Translations under genes and position numbers: made by a program
Source: Agrobacterium tumefaciens
GTDB lineage: Bacteria > Pseudomonadota > Alphaproteobacteria > Rhizobiales > Rhizobiaceae
Length of the DNA stretch: 64,000 nucleotides
Assembly: GCF_013318015.2 (NCBI RefSeq)
Contig: NZ_CP115841.1
Location: 930,001-994,000, forward strand
Direction: 5' to 3'
The notes under the pieces: generated by a model
What the model was told of the DNA's origin: nothing
What the model saw: only the letters and a program-made list of their open reading frames with translations
Databases searched by the model: none
Part shown: positions 38,957-49,387 of the stretch, in pieces
Numbering within the stretch: the stretch's first letter is position 1
Layout: the number at the start of each line of letters is the position of its first letter

Positions 38957-39574
38957 TTAGCCCTTTTGCCCGATCCTGCTTTCCGTGCCGGCCAGAAGCC
39001 GTGCGATGTTTTCCCGGTGTTTCCACCAGGAAATCACGCTCAGCAACGTTACCAGAAGCGCCGTCTTTTCAGGCCCGACTATCCATAGGGCGACCGGGAT
39101 CACAAGCATGGCAACCAGCGCCGACAGCGAGGAATACCGGGTGATGAACGCGGTTGCGAGCCAGATCAGCGCAAAAGCCAGCATCATCAGGGGGGCAGCG
39201 CCTAAAAGCACGCCGATATAGGTCGCCACGCCCTTGCCGCCCTTGAAACCGAGCCACACCGGAAACAGATGGCCGAGAAAGGCAAAGAAACCGGCAACCA
39301 GCGACGCCTCGTAACCCCAGAGCGCATTGGCGACGAGCACTGCGGCGGTGCCCTTCAGCGCATCGAGCAGCAATGTCGCTGCGGCGAGCTTCTTGTTGCC
39401 GGTGCGCAGCACATTGGTGGCGCCAATATTGCCGGAACCAATCTTGCGCACATCGCCCAGCCCCGCCATGCGGGTAAGAAGCAGGCCGAAGGGTATCGAG
39501 CCGAATAGATAGCCAATCAGCGCCGCAAGCGCGAGAAGGGCAGGCGCCGTCTGCCAGTCAGTCAAAGCACTCAT
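38957..39574 (-). CDS. plsY: Glycerol-3-phosphate acyltransferase
   Basis: This integral membrane enzyme transfers an acyl group from acyl-phosphate to glycerol-3-phosphate, the first step of phospholipid synthesis. It has 205 residues and five to six helices. The three family motifs are visible: [26 protein letters not shown] (about 47-62) and the later [12 protein letters not shown] loop. The gene lies upstream of dprA, a common rhizobial order (pyrB-pyrC-plsY-dprA-topA). Confidence 0.97.
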   Translation of the reverse strand: MSALTDWQTAPALLALAALIGYLFGSIPFGLLLTRMAGLGDVRKIGSGNIGATNVLRTGNKKLAAATLLLDALKGTAAVLVANALWGYEASLVAGFFAFLGHLFPVWLGFKGGKGVATYIGVLLGAAPLMMLAFALIWLATAFITRYSSLSALVAMLVIPVALWIVGPEKTALLVTLLSVISWWKHRENIARLLAGTESRIGQKG

Positions 39575-39622
39575 TCAACGTTCCCTCTCGTCGCGCGCCT
39601 GCGTGATCCCATGCCCGTGATC

Positions 39623-40915
39623 TTATGCCAAGGAATGAACCGCTTTGCCAGCCACATAAGTGGCGACAGCGCGGCCGCTGAAACGGGCATCCTCAAACGG
39701 CGTATTCTTGGATTTCGACACCAGTTGATCTCTCGCAACCAGCCAAGGCTCGTCCAGGTCGATCAGCGTGATATCAGCCTTCGCGCCGGCTTTAAGCGTT
39801 CCCGCATCCAGTCCGAAGATTTTCGCCGGGCGGGTGGAAAGCGCATCGATCAGCCGCATCAGCGGAACCTCGCCGCTATGGTGAAGGCGAAGCGCCGCCG
39901 CCAGCATGGTTTCCAGCCCCACCGCACCGCTTGCCGCATCCGAAAAGGGCAGGCGCTTGGTGTCCACGTCCTGCGGGTCGTGCGAGGAAACGATGATGTC
40001 GATCGTGCCATCCTTCAGCGCCTCGACCATGGCCTTGCGGTCGTCTTCGGCGCGCAAGGGAGGTGAGAGCTTGAAGAAGGTACGGTATTCGCCGATATCG
40101 TTCTCGTTCAGCGTCAGATGGTTGATCGAGATGCCGCAGGTCGCCTTGACGCCCCGCTGCCGGGCAAGACGGATCGCTTCTGCCGATTCCGGCACGGAAA
40201 TCTTGGCGGCGTGATAGATCGCTTGCGTCAGACCGGCAATGCGCAGGTCGCGCTCCAGCGGAATGATCTCGGCTTCCTTGGGGATTCCGGACAGACCGAG
40301 CCAGCTTGCGAAAAGCCCCTCGTTCATGTCGCCGCCGCCGATATATTTGTCGCGGGTCTCAAGTGCAATCACCGCACCCAATTCGCGCGCATAGGTCATG
40401 GCGCGGCGCAGCACCAGCGTGTCGGAAAGCGCCCTGCGGCCATTGGTGAAGGCAACCGCACCGGCTTCCTTCAGCATGCCGATCTCGGTCATTTCCTCGC
40501 CGTTGAGGCCCTTGGTCAGGGCTGCGGCGGGATGCACATTGACGAGCGCCTTGTCGCGTGCGGCCTTTTTCACATATTCGACCAGCGCAATGTCGTCGAT
40601 AACGGGGTCGGTGTCCGGCATGACGATGATGCTGGTGACGCCGCCGGCCGCTGCCGCGCGGGAAGCGGATTCGATGGTTTCACGGTGTTCGCCACCCGGC
40701 TCACCGACAAAGACGCGGGCATCCACCAGACCGGGAACGGCCAGCAGCCCCTTGCAGTCGCGAACCGTCGCACCCTCGGGCACACCCTGGTTGTGTGCCT
40801 GCCCGCCGGAGTCGAGGATCGTGCCGTCGGCACCGATGACGATGCTGCCCACCTCGTCCAGATTGCGGGAGGGATCAACGATGCGAAGGTTTTTGAGAAC
40901 GGTCACGGCACTCAT
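39623..40915 (-). CDS. pyrC: Dihydroorotase-like protein lacking metal ligands (pyrC', likely inactive)
   Basis: The 430-residue amidohydrolase fold aligns end to end with type I dihydroorotases, but the metal ligands are missing. The usual PGLxDxHxH is PGLVDARVF here (Asp65, Arg67, Phe69). The Asn-His pair at 265-266 replaces His-His. VSSHDPQ at 309-315 replaces the (T/S)DHAPH that holds the catalytic Asp. The start overlaps the pyrB end by four bases. In Pseudomonas such an inactive partner (pyrC' or PyrX) is needed to assemble aspartate transcarbamylase. I infer the same role; an active dihydroorotase should be encoded elsewhere. Confidence 0.85.
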   Translation of the reverse strand: MSAVTVLKNLRIVDPSRNLDEVGSIVIGADGTILDSGGQAHNQGVPEGATVRDCKGLLAVPGLVDARVFVGEPGGEHRETIESASRAAAAGGVTSIIVMPDTDPVIDDIALVEYVKKAARDKALVNVHPAAALTKGLNGEEMTEIGMLKEAGAVAFTNGRRALSDTLVLRRAMTYARELGAVIALETRDKYIGGGDMNEGLFASWLGLSGIPKEAEIIPLERDLRIAGLTQAIYHAAKISVPESAEAIRLARQRGVKATCGISINHLTLNENDIGEYRTFFKLSPPLRAEDDRKAMVEALKDGTIDIIVSSHDPQDVDTKRLPFSDAASGAVGLETMLAAALRLHHSGEVPLMRLIDALSTRPAKIFGLDAGTLKAGAKADITLIDLDEPWLVARDQLVSKSKNTPFEDARFSGRAVATYVAGKAVHSLA

Positions 40916-41853
40916 ACGCGCTCACCCTGATTTTGCGAGACAAGCAGGGTTTCCATGACAGCCATGCGCACGGCAACCCCCATTTCCACCTGGCTTTCGA
41001 TGACGCTCTGCGGACCATCAGCCACTTCGGATGAGATTTCCACGCCACGGTTCATCGGGCCGGGATGCATGACCAGCGCATCTTCTTTCGCTGCCTTCAA
41101 CTTTTCGGCATCGAGACCGTAATAGTGGAAATATTCGCGCACCGAAGGCACGAAGGAGCCGGACATGCGCTCGCGCTGCAGGCGCAGCATCATCACCACA
41201 TCGGCGTTCTTCAGGCCTTCCTTCATGTCATGGAAGACCTCGACACTCATGTCGCGAATTCCGGAGGGAAGAAGCGTCGCGGGAGCCACGACGCGCACAC
41301 GCGCCCCCATCTGGTTGAGCAGGATGATGTTGGAGCGGGCAACGCGCGAATGCAGTACGTCGCCGCAGATCGCCACCGTTATTCCCGAAAGATCACCCTT
41401 GGCGCGGCGAATGGTCAGCGCGTCGAGAAGGGCCTGCGTCGGGTGTTCATGCTGGCCGTCGCCGGCATTGACCACGGAGCAGGCAACCTTCTGCGCGAGA
41501 AGGGCTGCGGCACCGGCCGAGGAGTGACGCACGATCAGCACATCGGGGCGCATGGCGTTCAGCGTCATCGCCGTGTCGATCAGCGTTTCGCCCTTCTTCA
41601 CCGAGGAATTGCTGACCGACATGTTCATCACATCGGCGCCAAGCCGTTTTCCGGCAAGTTCGAAGGAGGATTGTGTCCGGGTCGAAGCTTCGAAGAACAG
41701 GTTGATCTGCGTGAGGCCCCGAAGCGTCGAGGTTTTTTTCTCGCGCTGACGGCTGATTTTCACCGCTTCGTCGGCCTTGTCGAGAAGCAGGGTTATATCC
41801 TGATGGGAAAGCCCCTTTATGCCGAGGAGATGGCGGTGGGGAAAATAGACCAT
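40912..41853 (-). CDS. pyrB: Aspartate carbamoyltransferase catalytic subunit
   Basis: This enzyme joins carbamoyl phosphate and aspartate in the pyrimidine pathway. From [12 protein letters not shown] it has 313 residues; a far upstream in-frame start would add 33 unconserved residues. The carbamoyl-phosphate motif [16 protein letters not shown] (about 54-69) and the aspartate-domain [10 protein letters not shown] are present. It overlaps the degenerate pyrC by four bases, suggesting a pyrBC' complex. No regulatory pyrI is nearby. Confidence 0.95.
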   Translation of the reverse strand: MVYFPHRHLLGIKGLSHQDITLLLDKADEAVKISRQREKKTSTLRGLTQINLFFEASTRTQSSFELAGKRLGADVMNMSVSNSSVKKGETLIDTAMTLNAMRPDVLIVRHSSAGAAALLAQKVACSVVNAGDGQHEHPTQALLDALTIRRAKGDLSGITVAICGDVLHSRVARSNIILLNQMGARVRVVAPATLLPSGIRDMSVEVFHDMKEGLKNADVVMMLRLQRERMSGSFVPSVREYFHYYGLDAEKLKAAKEDALVMHPGPMNRGVEISSEVADGPQSVIESQVEMGVAVRMAVMETLLVSQNQGERV

Positions 41854-41982
41854 GGAAATTGTCCTCCGGGTCGCAATAGTCAACGGGTCTATAAAGACAG
41901 GTGGCTTTGCGGGCAAGCATGCGATAAGCCGGGTTTTGGCATATACACGCAATAAAGCACGAATCCCGATAGAAGGATGCGA

Positions 41983-43635
41983 ATGACAGGCATGAACCGG
42001 ACAGAAGAATCGCTCGCCGAACTAAACCAGCCTAGCCTATGGTCCGGTATCAATGCCTATCGTTCCGATCCGCTGATCGTCGACCTCACATCCGGCCTGT
42101 CACGCAATCTGAGGGACGAGTTCGACCAGCTCGGCCGTTACGTCACCTCGCACGAGGCGCAGGAACTGGCGCGCATGGCCAATCAGGGCGTGCCGCAGCT
42201 GCACACGCATGGCCCGCGCGGGGAACGTCTCGATCAGGTTGAGTTCCATCCCGCATGGCACGCGCTGATGCGCCGTTCCATGTCATCGGGTCTTCATTCC
42301 AGCGTCTGGGAAAATGCAGCCGAAACGCGCGGCAATGAACACAAGGCGCGCGCCACCAAATTTTATCTGACCTCGCAGCTCGAGGCCGGGCATCTCTGCC
42401 CGTTGACCATGACCAGCGCCTCTGTCGCCGCCATCATGACCTCGTCGCGTGTGCAGAAGGAATGGGTGCCGAAGATACTGTCACGGAAATATGATTCCTC
42501 GCAGAAACCGGCCTTGCAGAAAACCGCCGTCACCGTCGGCATGGGCATGACGGAAAAGCAGGGCGGCACGGATGTGCGCGCCAACCGCAGCACGGCGGAG
42601 CGGGTGGGCGAGGGCATCTATCGCCTGTCCGGCCACAAATGGTTCCTGTCCGCGCCGATGAGCGACGGTTTCGTCATGCTGGCGCAGATGGGCGACGGCA
42701 TGGGCTGTTTCCTGGTGCCGCGTTATCTGGAAGACGGTTCCGCGAACGGCCTGCATTTCCAGCGCCTGAAGGACAAGCTCGGCAACCGCTCCAACGCCTC
42801 CGCCGAAGTCGAGTTCACCGATGCTTTCGGTTATCTTCTGGGTGAACCGGGCAGCGGTGTGCGCACCATTCTCGACATGGTGACGCTGACGCGGCTCGAC
42901 TGCGCGCTGGCATCATCAGGCATGATGCGCGCTTCGCTCGCCGAAGCCGTGCATTTCGCACGCGGCCGTTCCGTCTTCGGCAAGACGCTGGTCAGCCAGC
43001 CGATCATGACGCGCGTTCTCGCCGATATGGCGCTGGATGTCGCAGCCGCGACGGCACTCTCCTTCCGGCTGGCATCGGCATTCGATGCCGCCCGCAACAA
43101 TGCCGCCGAGGCGGCCTATGCGCGGGTGATGACGCCGATTGTGAAATACTGGTGCTGCAAGATCGCGCCGGCGTTGATCTACGAGGCGATGGAGTGCCTT
43201 GGCGGCAACGGATATGTGGAAGAACGGCCGATTGCCCGCCACTACCGCGAAGCGCCGGTCAATGCCATCTGGGAAGGCTCCGGCAACGTCATGGCGCTGG
43301 ATGTGCTGCGTGTTCTTCAGCGCGGCAAGGATCTGTTCGATCTCGTTTTCCAGACGCTGGAGCGCGACCTCGGACCCGCCGGAAAAAAGACCACGGATGT
43401 GCTGCGCGCCGCAATCGCGCTTGCCGAACGCGATGAGGGTGCTGCCCGCCTGCTGGTGGAGCAATTCGCACTTGCTGCCGCTGCCGCAGAGCTTTGCCGG
43501 CTCGGCGCCGGCAAGATCGCAGACGCCTTCCTCGAAACCCGTCTGGCGGGTGGTTGGCGACATACTTACGGCATGCTCGATTCTCGCTTTGATCCGAATT
43601 ATATAATCGATTTATTGTATCCGCCCGCGTCCTGA
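41983..43635 (+). CDS. aidB: AidB-type acyl-CoA dehydrogenase family flavoprotein
   Basis: This is an FAD protein related to acyl-CoA dehydrogenases; E. coli AidB is induced by alkylating agents and binds DNA. About 550 residues. I choose the ATG at 41983 because AGAAGG lies six bases before it; ATGs at 41977 and 41992 are alternatives. Family blocks are clear: [53 protein letters not shown] and [18 protein letters not shown]. The gene diverges from pyrB. Confidence 0.92.
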   Translation: MTGMNRTEESLAELNQPSLWSGINAYRSDPLIVDLTSGLSRNLRDEFDQLGRYVTSHEAQELARMANQGVPQLHTHGPRGERLDQVEFHPAWHALMRRSMSSGLHSSVWENAAETRGNEHKARATKFYLTSQLEAGHLCPLTMTSASVAAIMTSSRVQKEWVPKILSRKYDSSQKPALQKTAVTVGMGMTEKQGGTDVRANRSTAERVGEGIYRLSGHKWFLSAPMSDGFVMLAQMGDGMGCFLVPRYLEDGSANGLHFQRLKDKLGNRSNASAEVEFTDAFGYLLGEPGSGVRTILDMVTLTRLDCALASSGMMRASLAEAVHFARGRSVFGKTLVSQPIMTRVLADMALDVAAATALSFRLASAFDAARNNAAEAAYARVMTPIVKYWCCKIAPALIYEAMECLGGNGYVEERPIARHYREAPVNAIWEGSGNVMALDVLRVLQRGKDLFDLVFQTLERDLGPAGKKTTDVLRAAIALAERDEGAARLLVEQFALAAAAAELCRLGAGKIADAFLETRLAGGWRHTYGMLDSRFDPNYIIDLLYPPAS

Positions 43636-43774
43636 CCGATAAAGGGTGGAAAGCTGTTGTTGCAGTCCCTGTGGGAGGGGTATCGGATTTGAGAAAAGGC
43701 GTTGGCGTGGGGCGTATTTCTGTCTTTAAGTCGTTGGGCGCGTGCGCGCGCATGGAGATGGAGGTCGATAGCAG

Positions 43775-44386
43775 ATGCTGACCTTCCGCTCCGCCCGTCC
43801 TGAAGATGAAGAGGCGCTCTACGCCATCAGTCTTGCCACCGGCGATGCCGGGCAGGATGCCACCCCGCTTTATCGCGATGGCCGCATGGTGGGGCATATC
43901 TATTCCGTGCCTTATCTGCATCTGTGGCCCGATGCCGTTTTTGTGGCGGAAGACGAAGAGGGTGTCTGCGGTTACATCGCCGGCGCGCTCGATACCGCCT
44001 TGCATAATGAGCGGCTGGAGCATGAGTGGTGGCCGCATCTGCGCGCCCTTTATCCCGACCCCGTTGGCGACCAGCAAACATGGGACGCCGATCAGCGCCG
44101 TGCACATTTCATCCACCACCCGCGCCACACGCCAACCTGGCTGACCGATCCGTTTCCGGCCCATATCCACCTGAACCTTCTGCCACGCACGCAGGGCAAG
44201 GGCGGCGGCACGCGGCTTTTGTCGCGCTGGCTCGATATGGCGAGACAAAACAACGTCTACGGCATCCACCTCGGCGCCAGCGAGCGCAACCAGGCGGGTA
44301 TTCGCTTTTGGGAAACCCGCGGCTTCAAACGTCTCGAAACCCACGACACACCAGGCACCGTGTGGTTTGGAATGGCGCTGGAGTGA
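43775..44386 (+). CDS. GNAT family N-acetyltransferase
   Basis: A 203-residue acetyl-CoA-dependent acetyltransferase. The N-terminal strand FRSARPEDEEALYAIS and the acetyl-CoA loop RTQGKGGGTRLL (about 147-158) define the fold, followed by LGASERNQAGIRFWETRGF. The middle region is long and rich in Trp and His (about 85-125). It resembles O-GlcNAcase C-terminal GNATs, but the substrate is unknown. It is downstream of aidB by 139 bases. Confidence 0.85.
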   Translation: MLTFRSARPEDEEALYAISLATGDAGQDATPLYRDGRMVGHIYSVPYLHLWPDAVFVAEDEEGVCGYIAGALDTALHNERLEHEWWPHLRALYPDPVGDQQTWDADQRRAHFIHHPRHTPTWLTDPFPAHIHLNLLPRTQGKGGGTRLLSRWLDMARQNNVYGIHLGASERNQAGIRFWETRGFKRLETHDTPGTVWFGMALE

Positions 44387-44521
44387 TTATTTGCGGGGTA
44401 CGGGTCCTCGATCTTCATTCATCCACAGGAACCTTCTCCCCAGCTGCTGCGCTGCATTGTCCTCGTCTTCATGCTTTGTTAACCCGTTGGGTCAGGCCTT
44501 TTAAAAGACGGGTAGGGAAGT

Positions 44522-45166
44522 ATGCTGGCGACCGCAGAGGTGATTTCAGCCGACAAGCCGGAAAAGCGCATCAAGGATCGCGCCGCGACCGAGAAGGCGA
44601 TTTTTGAGGCGGCCCGGTCGCTTCTGGCCGAAGAGGGCTTTCAGGGTTTTGGCATCAATGCCGTTGCCCGCCGCGCCGGATGCGACAAGCAGCTGATCTA
44701 CCGTTATTTCGGCGGTCTGGAAGGGTTGATCGAGGCGATCGGCGAGGATCTCGGATCCTGGGTAAAGGACCGTATTCCTGAAGATACTGGCGGCATGTTC
44801 CTGTTGACCTATGGCGATCTCATGGAAAAGCTGGCGCTTTATTTCATGGATGCGCTGCGCAGCGATCCTCTCGTCTGCAAGATCATTGCCTGGGAAGTGT
44901 CGGATGGCTCGCCGCAGGTCAGGCAGCTTGCCGAAGCCCGTGCCAAATCGCTCGGCAAATGGCTGGAGCGCATGCGCGGATCGCTGGCAGCACCCAAGGG
45001 CGTAGATACCGCAGCCGTCAATGCCGTGTTGTTCGCCGCCATCCAGCATCTCGTGATTTCCGCCGCCACCAGCGGCCAGTTCGCCGGTGTGCCGTTGAAG
45101 TCGGACAAGGACTGGGACAAGATTGCAACCGCCGTCAAAAGACTGGTGCGCGGCGTTTACGGCTGA
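44522..45166 (+). CDS. TetR family transcriptional regulator
   Basis: A 214-residue regulator. The N-terminal helix-turn-helix spans about 22-68 (ATEKAIFEAARSLLAEEGF, then INAVARRAGCDKQLIYRYFG). The ligand-binding C-terminal region is all helical. There is no obvious divergent partner; its nearest neighbour upstream is the GNAT gene. A possible inverted repeat in its promoter (GTTAACCCGTTGGGT, 44477-44491) could be its own operator, which is only a guess. Confidence 0.9.
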   Translation: MLATAEVISADKPEKRIKDRAATEKAIFEAARSLLAEEGFQGFGINAVARRAGCDKQLIYRYFGGLEGLIEAIGEDLGSWVKDRIPEDTGGMFLLTYGDLMEKLALYFMDALRSDPLVCKIIAWEVSDGSPQVRQLAEARAKSLGKWLERMRGSLAAPKGVDTAAVNAVLFAAIQHLVISAATSGQFAGVPLKSDKDWDKIATAVKRLVRGVYG

Positions 45167-45375
45167 ACCCGGCGTAACGAGCCGGGCGAGACGGTCGCCT
45201 TAACAAAATCGGCCGTTATTTGACGAAAAATCAACCATGTTTTCAGCGGTCCGGCAACCTTGCGGCATCGCATGCCGTTGGCTTCGTGAGGGGTGTTTTC
45301 CACAGCCGGACCGGCCACCGTTAACCATACCGACAGCTTTCATTTGCTTAGCCATGGCTACCGGTCCAGTGTGAA

Positions 45376-45414
45376 TTAACAAAATGTTAACCATGCGCAA
45401 TGACTGCGTATAAG
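45376..45414 (+). promoter_or_regulatory. CtrA-like box and promoter
   Basis: TTAA at 45376-45379, seven bases, then TTAAC at 45387-45391 match the full CtrA recognition site TTAA-N7-TTAAC. TATAAG at 45409-45414 follows 16 bases after TTAACC. In Caulobacter, CtrA-activated promoters have this geometry, the second half-site overlapping the -35. DivK and PleD, members of the CtrA network, are encoded in the same window. Confidence 0.6.
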
Positions 45415-45424
45415 GGAGCCGCAA

Positions 45425-45586
45425 GTGAGCCGCTGGACAGCTTTGGGCGTCATGATGACGTTTTTTGCTATGCTGCCGTTGGATATTGACGCGCCAGCGT
45501 TTAACCTTTGCCTGATGGCTCTGGTGCGCTGGGCGGTGCTTGCTGGCATTCCCGATACGATTTTCACGCGGGAGCAGACTGCATGA
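45425..45586 (+). CDS. 53-residue hydrophobic hypothetical protein
   Basis: This reading frame starts with GTG at 45425, preceded by AAGGGAG, and stops at 45584-45586, overlapping the ATG of the next gene as ATGA. The product (MSRWTALGVMMTFFAM and so on) has a hydrophobic segment at about 5-19 and another at about 28-42, so it is probably a small membrane protein. An internal ATG at 45452 is an alternative start. The overlap with the DUF6105 gene and the CtrA-like promoter argue that it is real. I do not recognise a family. Confidence 0.65.
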   Translation: MSRWTALGVMMTFFAMLPLDIDAPAFNLCLMALVRWAVLAGIPDTIFTREQTA

Positions 45587-45900
45587 AGTGGTTTTTGATC
45601 CTCTGGGCCGGTCCCGTCGCATTGCTCGGCAGCTGGTACTGGCTATCCTATTACGACTTGAGCTTCGGCTTCTTCATGCTGACGCGCCAGACGCATGATC
45701 TGGTATTCCAGATTTACGGCAATATCCTCGGCCTGCCGCCGGAAAGCCTGCCGCCGCTGGTCGCGCGCGCCATAGCGGTCGACAGCCTAATCGTTTTTGC
45801 AATCCTTGCTTTCCGCAAGCGAAAACAAATTGCCAATTGGTGGCAGGGACGTCAGCCCGTTGCGCGGGCGAGTGCCGAAAGCCTGTCCAGCGCGCCCTGA
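45583..45900 (+). CDS. DUF6105 family small membrane protein
   Basis: A 105-residue protein from the ATG at 45583 that overlaps the stop of the upstream small gene. It has an N-terminal helix ([24 protein letters not shown]) and a second one near residues 65-82 ([19 protein letters not shown]), then a basic tail. I recognise it as DUF6105-like, of unknown function. Its 3' end overlaps the end of ruvX by 49 bases in convergent orientation. Confidence 0.75.
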   Translation: MKWFLILWAGPVALLGSWYWLSYYDLSFGFFMLTRQTHDLVFQIYGNILGLPPESLPPLVARAIAVDSLIVFAILAFRKRKQIANWWQGRQPVARASAESLSSAP

Positions 45901-46331
45901 AGAATGAAGCTTGCGGCTGCCGAATCGATGCGTTCGGCCCGTTTGGCGCGAGAGACATCCATTTCCAGAAGCACACGTTCGGCGGCGACCGTTGAAAGCC
46001 GTTCATCCCAGAAAATGAAGGGCAGGGCGGTTTTTTCCCCCATGGTACGAACGAAGGCGCGTGTTGCCTGCGCGCGTGGTCCGGCCGATCCATCCATGTT
46101 TATGGGCAGGCCGATGATGAAAGCGGATACCTTTTCCTTTTCGGCAAAGGCCAGCAGCACCTCGGCATCCCGAGTGAATTTGACCCGTTTGATGACGGGG
46201 CGCGGCGTGGCGAAGCGCCGCGACAGGTCCGACATGGCAAGTCCGATGGTTTTCGTCCCAAGGTCGAGGCCCGCAATCGCCTGTGCCGGCTGAAGCGTTT
46301 CCGCGAGCTCCTCGATGGTAAGTATCGCCAT
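45852..46331 (-). CDS. ruvX: Putative pre-16S rRNA nuclease / Holliday-junction resolvase-like protein YqgF
   Basis: A 159-residue RNase H-fold protein. Its E. coli relative (YqgF) matures the 5' end of 16S rRNA. The first catalytic Asp23 is in [29 protein letters not shown] and [15 protein letters not shown] are further family blocks. It is convergent with and overlaps the DUF6105 gene. The PhnA-domain gene lies 15 bases upstream on the same strand. Confidence 0.93.
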   Translation of the reverse strand: MAILTIEELAETLQPAQAIAGLDLGTKTIGLAMSDLSRRFATPRPVIKRVKFTRDAEVLLAFAEKEKVSAFIIGLPINMDGSAGPRAQATRAFVRTMGEKTALPFIFWDERLSTVAAERVLLEMDVSRAKRAERIDSAAASFILQGALDRLSALARATG

Positions 46332-46346
46332 GTCGTACGCTGTCCT

Positions 46347-46649
46347 TTATCTTTTGCGGACGAATTCGGTGCGCAGCACCAGACCCTTAACCGTCTCGTG
46401 CCTGCAATCGATTTCTTCCGGATTTCCGGTCAGGCGGATCGATTTGATGACAGTGCCCTGCTTGATGACCGTATTGGTGCCTTTGACCTTCAGATCCTTG
46501 ATCAGCGTTACCTGGTCACCATCCGCAAGCACGTTGCCTGCCGCATCGCGCACTTCGTTCGCGCGCGAAGCTTCTGCGGCCAGCTCGGACGCAGGCCGCC
46601 ATTCGCCGGTCGCCTCGTCATACACGTAATCGTCATTATCTGCGGCCAT
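46347..46649 (-). CDS. PhnA-domain protein
   Basis: A 100-residue protein from [17 protein letters not shown]. The C-terminal half ([21 protein letters not shown], then [12 protein letters not shown]) is the PhnA/YjdM domain. The N-terminal zinc ribbon of E. coli YjdM is missing, since only one Cys is present. Despite the old name there is no phosphonate operon here. It diverges from the UPF0173 hydrolase. Confidence 0.88.
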   Translation of the reverse strand: MAADNDDYVYDEATGEWRPASELAAEASRANEVRDAAGNVLADGDQVTLIKDLKVKGTNTVIKQGTVIKSIRLTGNPEEIDCRHETVKGLVLRTEFVRKR

Positions 46650-46733
46650 TGTCGCCTCTCTGAAATATCGGTAGTGCGGTTGTTCAAGCCGTCCTATGTC
46701 ATAATATACGGGCAATACAAAGGAGAACTTCCC

Positions 46734-47438
46734 ATGAAAATCACCTGGCTCGGCCATTCCGCCTTCCGCCTTGAAAACGGCAGCGCGAAGATCCTTATCG
46801 ATCCGTTTTTCACCGGCAATCCCGGTTTTGCCGGACAGGATGCGAAAAGCGCGGCTGAAGGCATCACCCATATTCTCCTGACCCACGGCCACGGCGATCA
46901 TGTGGGGGATACCGTCCAGCTTGCTCGCGAAACGGGCGCGACTGTGCTTGCCAATGCCGATCTCGCCGCCTGGCTTTCCACCAAGGGCGTGGCGAAGGTC
47001 GATATGGGTAATACCGGCGGCACGGTACATTTCGACGGTTTTTCCGTAACCTTTACCAATGCGCTGCATTCGTCCGCCCAGATCACTGAGGATGGCGTTT
47101 CCCATTCACTCGGCAACGCCAATGGACTGATGCTGCATTTCGAAGACGGTCCGGCCGTCTATCATATGGGCGATACGGATATTTTCTCCGACATGAAGCT
47201 CATCAACGAATTGCACCAGCCGGATATCGGTCTCGTGCCAATCGGCGACCGCTTCACCATGGGTGGTGCGGTGGCTGCACTCGCCTGCCAGCGCTTTTTC
47301 AAATTCGCCAACGTCATTCCCTGCCACTATGGTTCCTTCCCCATCGTTGACCAGACGCCGGAGAAGTTCGTGGCCGGCATGGAAGGCTCGGATGCGCGCG
47401 TCCACACGCCGAAGCCGGGCGAAATACTGTCCTTCTGA
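46734..47438 (+). CDS. UPF0173 metal-dependent hydrolase
   Basis: A 234-residue metallo-beta-lactamase-fold protein, starting at the ATG 46734 with AAGGAG eight bases upstream. The metal motif HGHGDHVGD (about 51-59) and [12 protein letters not shown] are present. The UPF0173 family has unknown substrate. A long palindromic element lies between this gene and gatC. Confidence 0.92.
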   Translation: MKITWLGHSAFRLENGSAKILIDPFFTGNPGFAGQDAKSAAEGITHILLTHGHGDHVGDTVQLARETGATVLANADLAAWLSTKGVAKVDMGNTGGTVHFDGFSVTFTNALHSSAQITEDGVSHSLGNANGLMLHFEDGPAVYHMGDTDIFSDMKLINELHQPDIGLVPIGDRFTMGGAVAALACQRFFKFANVIPCHYGSFPIVDQTPEKFVAGMEGSDARVHTPKPGEILSF

Positions 47439-47450
47439 CATTTTGCTGAC

Positions 47451-47500
47451 GCATGTCGCTACAGCAAAACCGCTACACAGTTTTACGCGACATGCTTTCT
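47451..47500. repeat. Nested palindrome between UPF0173 and gatC
   Basis: GCATGTCGC (47451-47459) pairs with GCGACATGC (47487-47495). Inside, AAAAC (47466-47470) pairs with GTTTT (47480-47484). A short T-rich tail TTTCT follows, so it may also end transcription. The GCGACATGC/AAAACCGCT combination is a sequence I associate with repeated intergenic elements of Rhizobiaceae, which is recollection and not a search. Confidence 0.65.
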
Positions 47501-47563
47501 ACCGTTGCGAATGGCGGACATGGTGATTATAGCGGTTAGGAAAATTCTGACCGGAGTAGAACC

Positions 47564-47851
47564 ATGTCCGTCGATCTCGCCACCGTAAAGCGCGTTGCGC
47601 GCCTTGCCCGTATCGCTGTTACTGAAGACGAAGCACAAAATATGCTCGGCCAGTTGAACGGCATACTCGGTTTCGTGGAGCAGCTTTCGGAAGTGAATGT
47701 TGACGGCGTCGAGCCGATGACCTCCGTTACCCCCGTGGATATGAAAAAGCGTGCCGACGTCGTGACCGACGGCAACAAGGCGGAAGACATCGTCGCCAAT
47801 GCGCCTGCGACCGACCGGGACTTCTTCATGGTTCCGAAAGTGGTCGAGTAA
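47564..47851 (+). CDS. gatC: Asp-tRNA(Asn)/Glu-tRNA(Gln) amidotransferase subunit C
   Basis: This 95-residue small subunit stabilises GatA in the GatCAB complex, which converts Glu-tRNA-Gln and Asp-tRNA-Asn to the amidated forms. [31 protein letters not shown] and [12 protein letters not shown] are typical. gatA follows at 47906; gatB is 3.5 kb further on. Confidence 0.97.
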   Translation: MSVDLATVKRVARLARIAVTEDEAQNMLGQLNGILGFVEQLSEVNVDGVEPMTSVTPVDMKKRADVVTDGNKAEDIVANAPATDRDFFMVPKVVE

Positions 47852-47905
47852 TCCGACCGCCGTTTGCCGCCCGATTTTTCAAGATTTCGAAAGCCGTTGC
47901 CGACC

Positions 47906-49387
47906 ATGACCGACCTGACGAGCCTGACCATTGCCGAAGCCCGCGAAAAGCTCAAGGCGAAAGAGTTTTCCGCCCTCGAGCTGACCGACGCCTATATTGC
48001 CGCCATCGACGCCGCCAACGGCGCGCTGAACGCCTATGTTGCCTTGACGCCTGAAAAAGCGCGCGACATGGCGAAAGCCTCCGATGGCCGCATCGCCGCA
48101 GGCGCGGCGGGCGAGCTGGAAGGCGTTCCGCTTGGCGTGAAAGACCTTTTCGCCACCCGTGACGTGCACACGCAGGCGTGTTCGCATGTTCTCGATGGCT
48201 TCAAGCCGAAATACGAATCGACCGTCACCCAGAACCTTTGGGACCAGGGCGCCGTCATGCTCGGCAAGCTCAACATGGACGAGTTCGCCATGGGCTCGTC
48301 CAACGAAAGCTCCTGGTACGGTCCGGCCATCAACCCCTGGCGCGCCAATGGCTCAGAGCAGAAGCTGGTGCCCGGTGGTTCCTCCGGCGGTTCGGCCGCG
48401 GCCGTTGCCGCGCATCTGTGCGCCGGCGCCACGGCAACCGACACCGGCGGCTCCATCCGCCAGCCTGCGGCCTTTACCGGCACCGTCGGCATCAAGCCTA
48501 CTTATGGCCGTTGCTCGCGTTACGGCATCGTTGCTTATGCTTCCTCGCTCGATCAGGCCGGCCCGATCGCACGTGACGTGCGCGACGCCGCTATCCTGTT
48601 GAAGACGATGGCGAGCGTTGACGCAAAGGATACGACCTCCGTCGACCTGCCGGTGCCGGATTACGAAAAGGCCATCGGCCAGTCGCTCAAGGGCCTGAAG
48701 ATCGGTATCCCCAGGGAATATCGCGTCGATGGCATGCCGGAAGAAATCGAAAAGCTCTGGGCAAAGGGCGTCGAATGGCTGCGCGATGCCGGTGCCGAAG
48801 TGGTGGATATCTCGCTGCCGCACACCAAATACGCGCTTCCGGCCTATTACATCGTCGCGCCCGCGGAAGCTTCGTCCAACCTCGCTCGTTATGACGGCGT
48901 ACGTTACGGCCTGCGCGTGGACGGCAAGGACATTGCCGACATGTACGAGAAGAGCCGTGCAGCCGGTTTCGGCAAGGAAGTGCAGCGCCGTATCATGGTC
49001 GGCACCTACGTGCTTTCAGCCGGTTATTACGACGCCTATTACCTGAAGGCGCAAAAGGTCCGCACGCTGATCAAGCGCGATTTCGAAAACGTCTTCCATG
49101 AGGGCGTCGACGCCATTCTGGCGCCGATTACCCCGTCTTCCGCCTTCGCTGTCGGCGATGAGGAACTCGCTTCCGATCCCGTCAAGATGTACCTCCAGGA
49201 CGTCTTCACCATCACGGTCAACATGGCCGGTCTTCCCGGTCTTTCGGTGCCTGCCGGCCTGGACGGCAAGGGCCTGCCGCTCGGCTTGCAGCTCATCGGC
49301 AAGCCTTTCGAAGAAGAGACGCTCTTCAAGACGGCGCATGCCATCGAGCAGGCTGCCGGCAAGTTCACGCCTGCCAAGTGGTGGTAA
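47906..49387 (+). CDS. gatA: Asp-tRNA(Asn)/Glu-tRNA(Gln) amidotransferase subunit A
   Basis: This is the amidase subunit that releases ammonia from glutamine. It has 493 residues from [15 protein letters not shown]. The Ser-cisSer-Lys triad is visible: Lys79 ([10 protein letters not shown]), Ser159 ([12 protein letters not shown]) and Ser183 ([10 protein letters not shown]). Fifty-four bases separate it from gatC. A stem-loop resembling a terminator follows 24 bases after the stop. Confidence 0.98.
   Translation: MTDLTSLTIAEAREKLKAKEFSALELTDAYIAAIDAANGALNAYVALTPEKARDMAKASDGRIAAGAAGELEGVPLGVKDLFATRDVHTQACSHVLDGFKPKYESTVTQNLWDQGAVMLGKLNMDEFAMGSSNESSWYGPAINPWRANGSEQKLVPGGSSGGSAAAVAAHLCAGATATDTGGSIRQPAAFTGTVGIKPTYGRCSRYGIVAYASSLDQAGPIARDVRDAAILLKTMASVDAKDTTSVDLPVPDYEKAIGQSLKGLKIGIPREYRVDGMPEEIEKLWAKGVEWLRDAGAEVVDISLPHTKYALPAYYIVAPAEASSNLARYDGVRYGLRVDGKDIADMYEKSRAAGFGKEVQRRIMVGTYVLSAGYYDAYYLKAQKVRTLIKRDFENVFHEGVDAILAPITPSSAFAVGDEELASDPVKMYLQDVFTITVNMAGLPGLSVPAGLDGKGLPLGLQLIGKPFEEETLFKTAHAIEQAAGKFTPAKWW

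Noticed and set aside
43289..44344. A 351-codon minus-strand frame across the end of aidB and the GNAT gene
   Set aside because: Antisense to two recognised genes and no domain.
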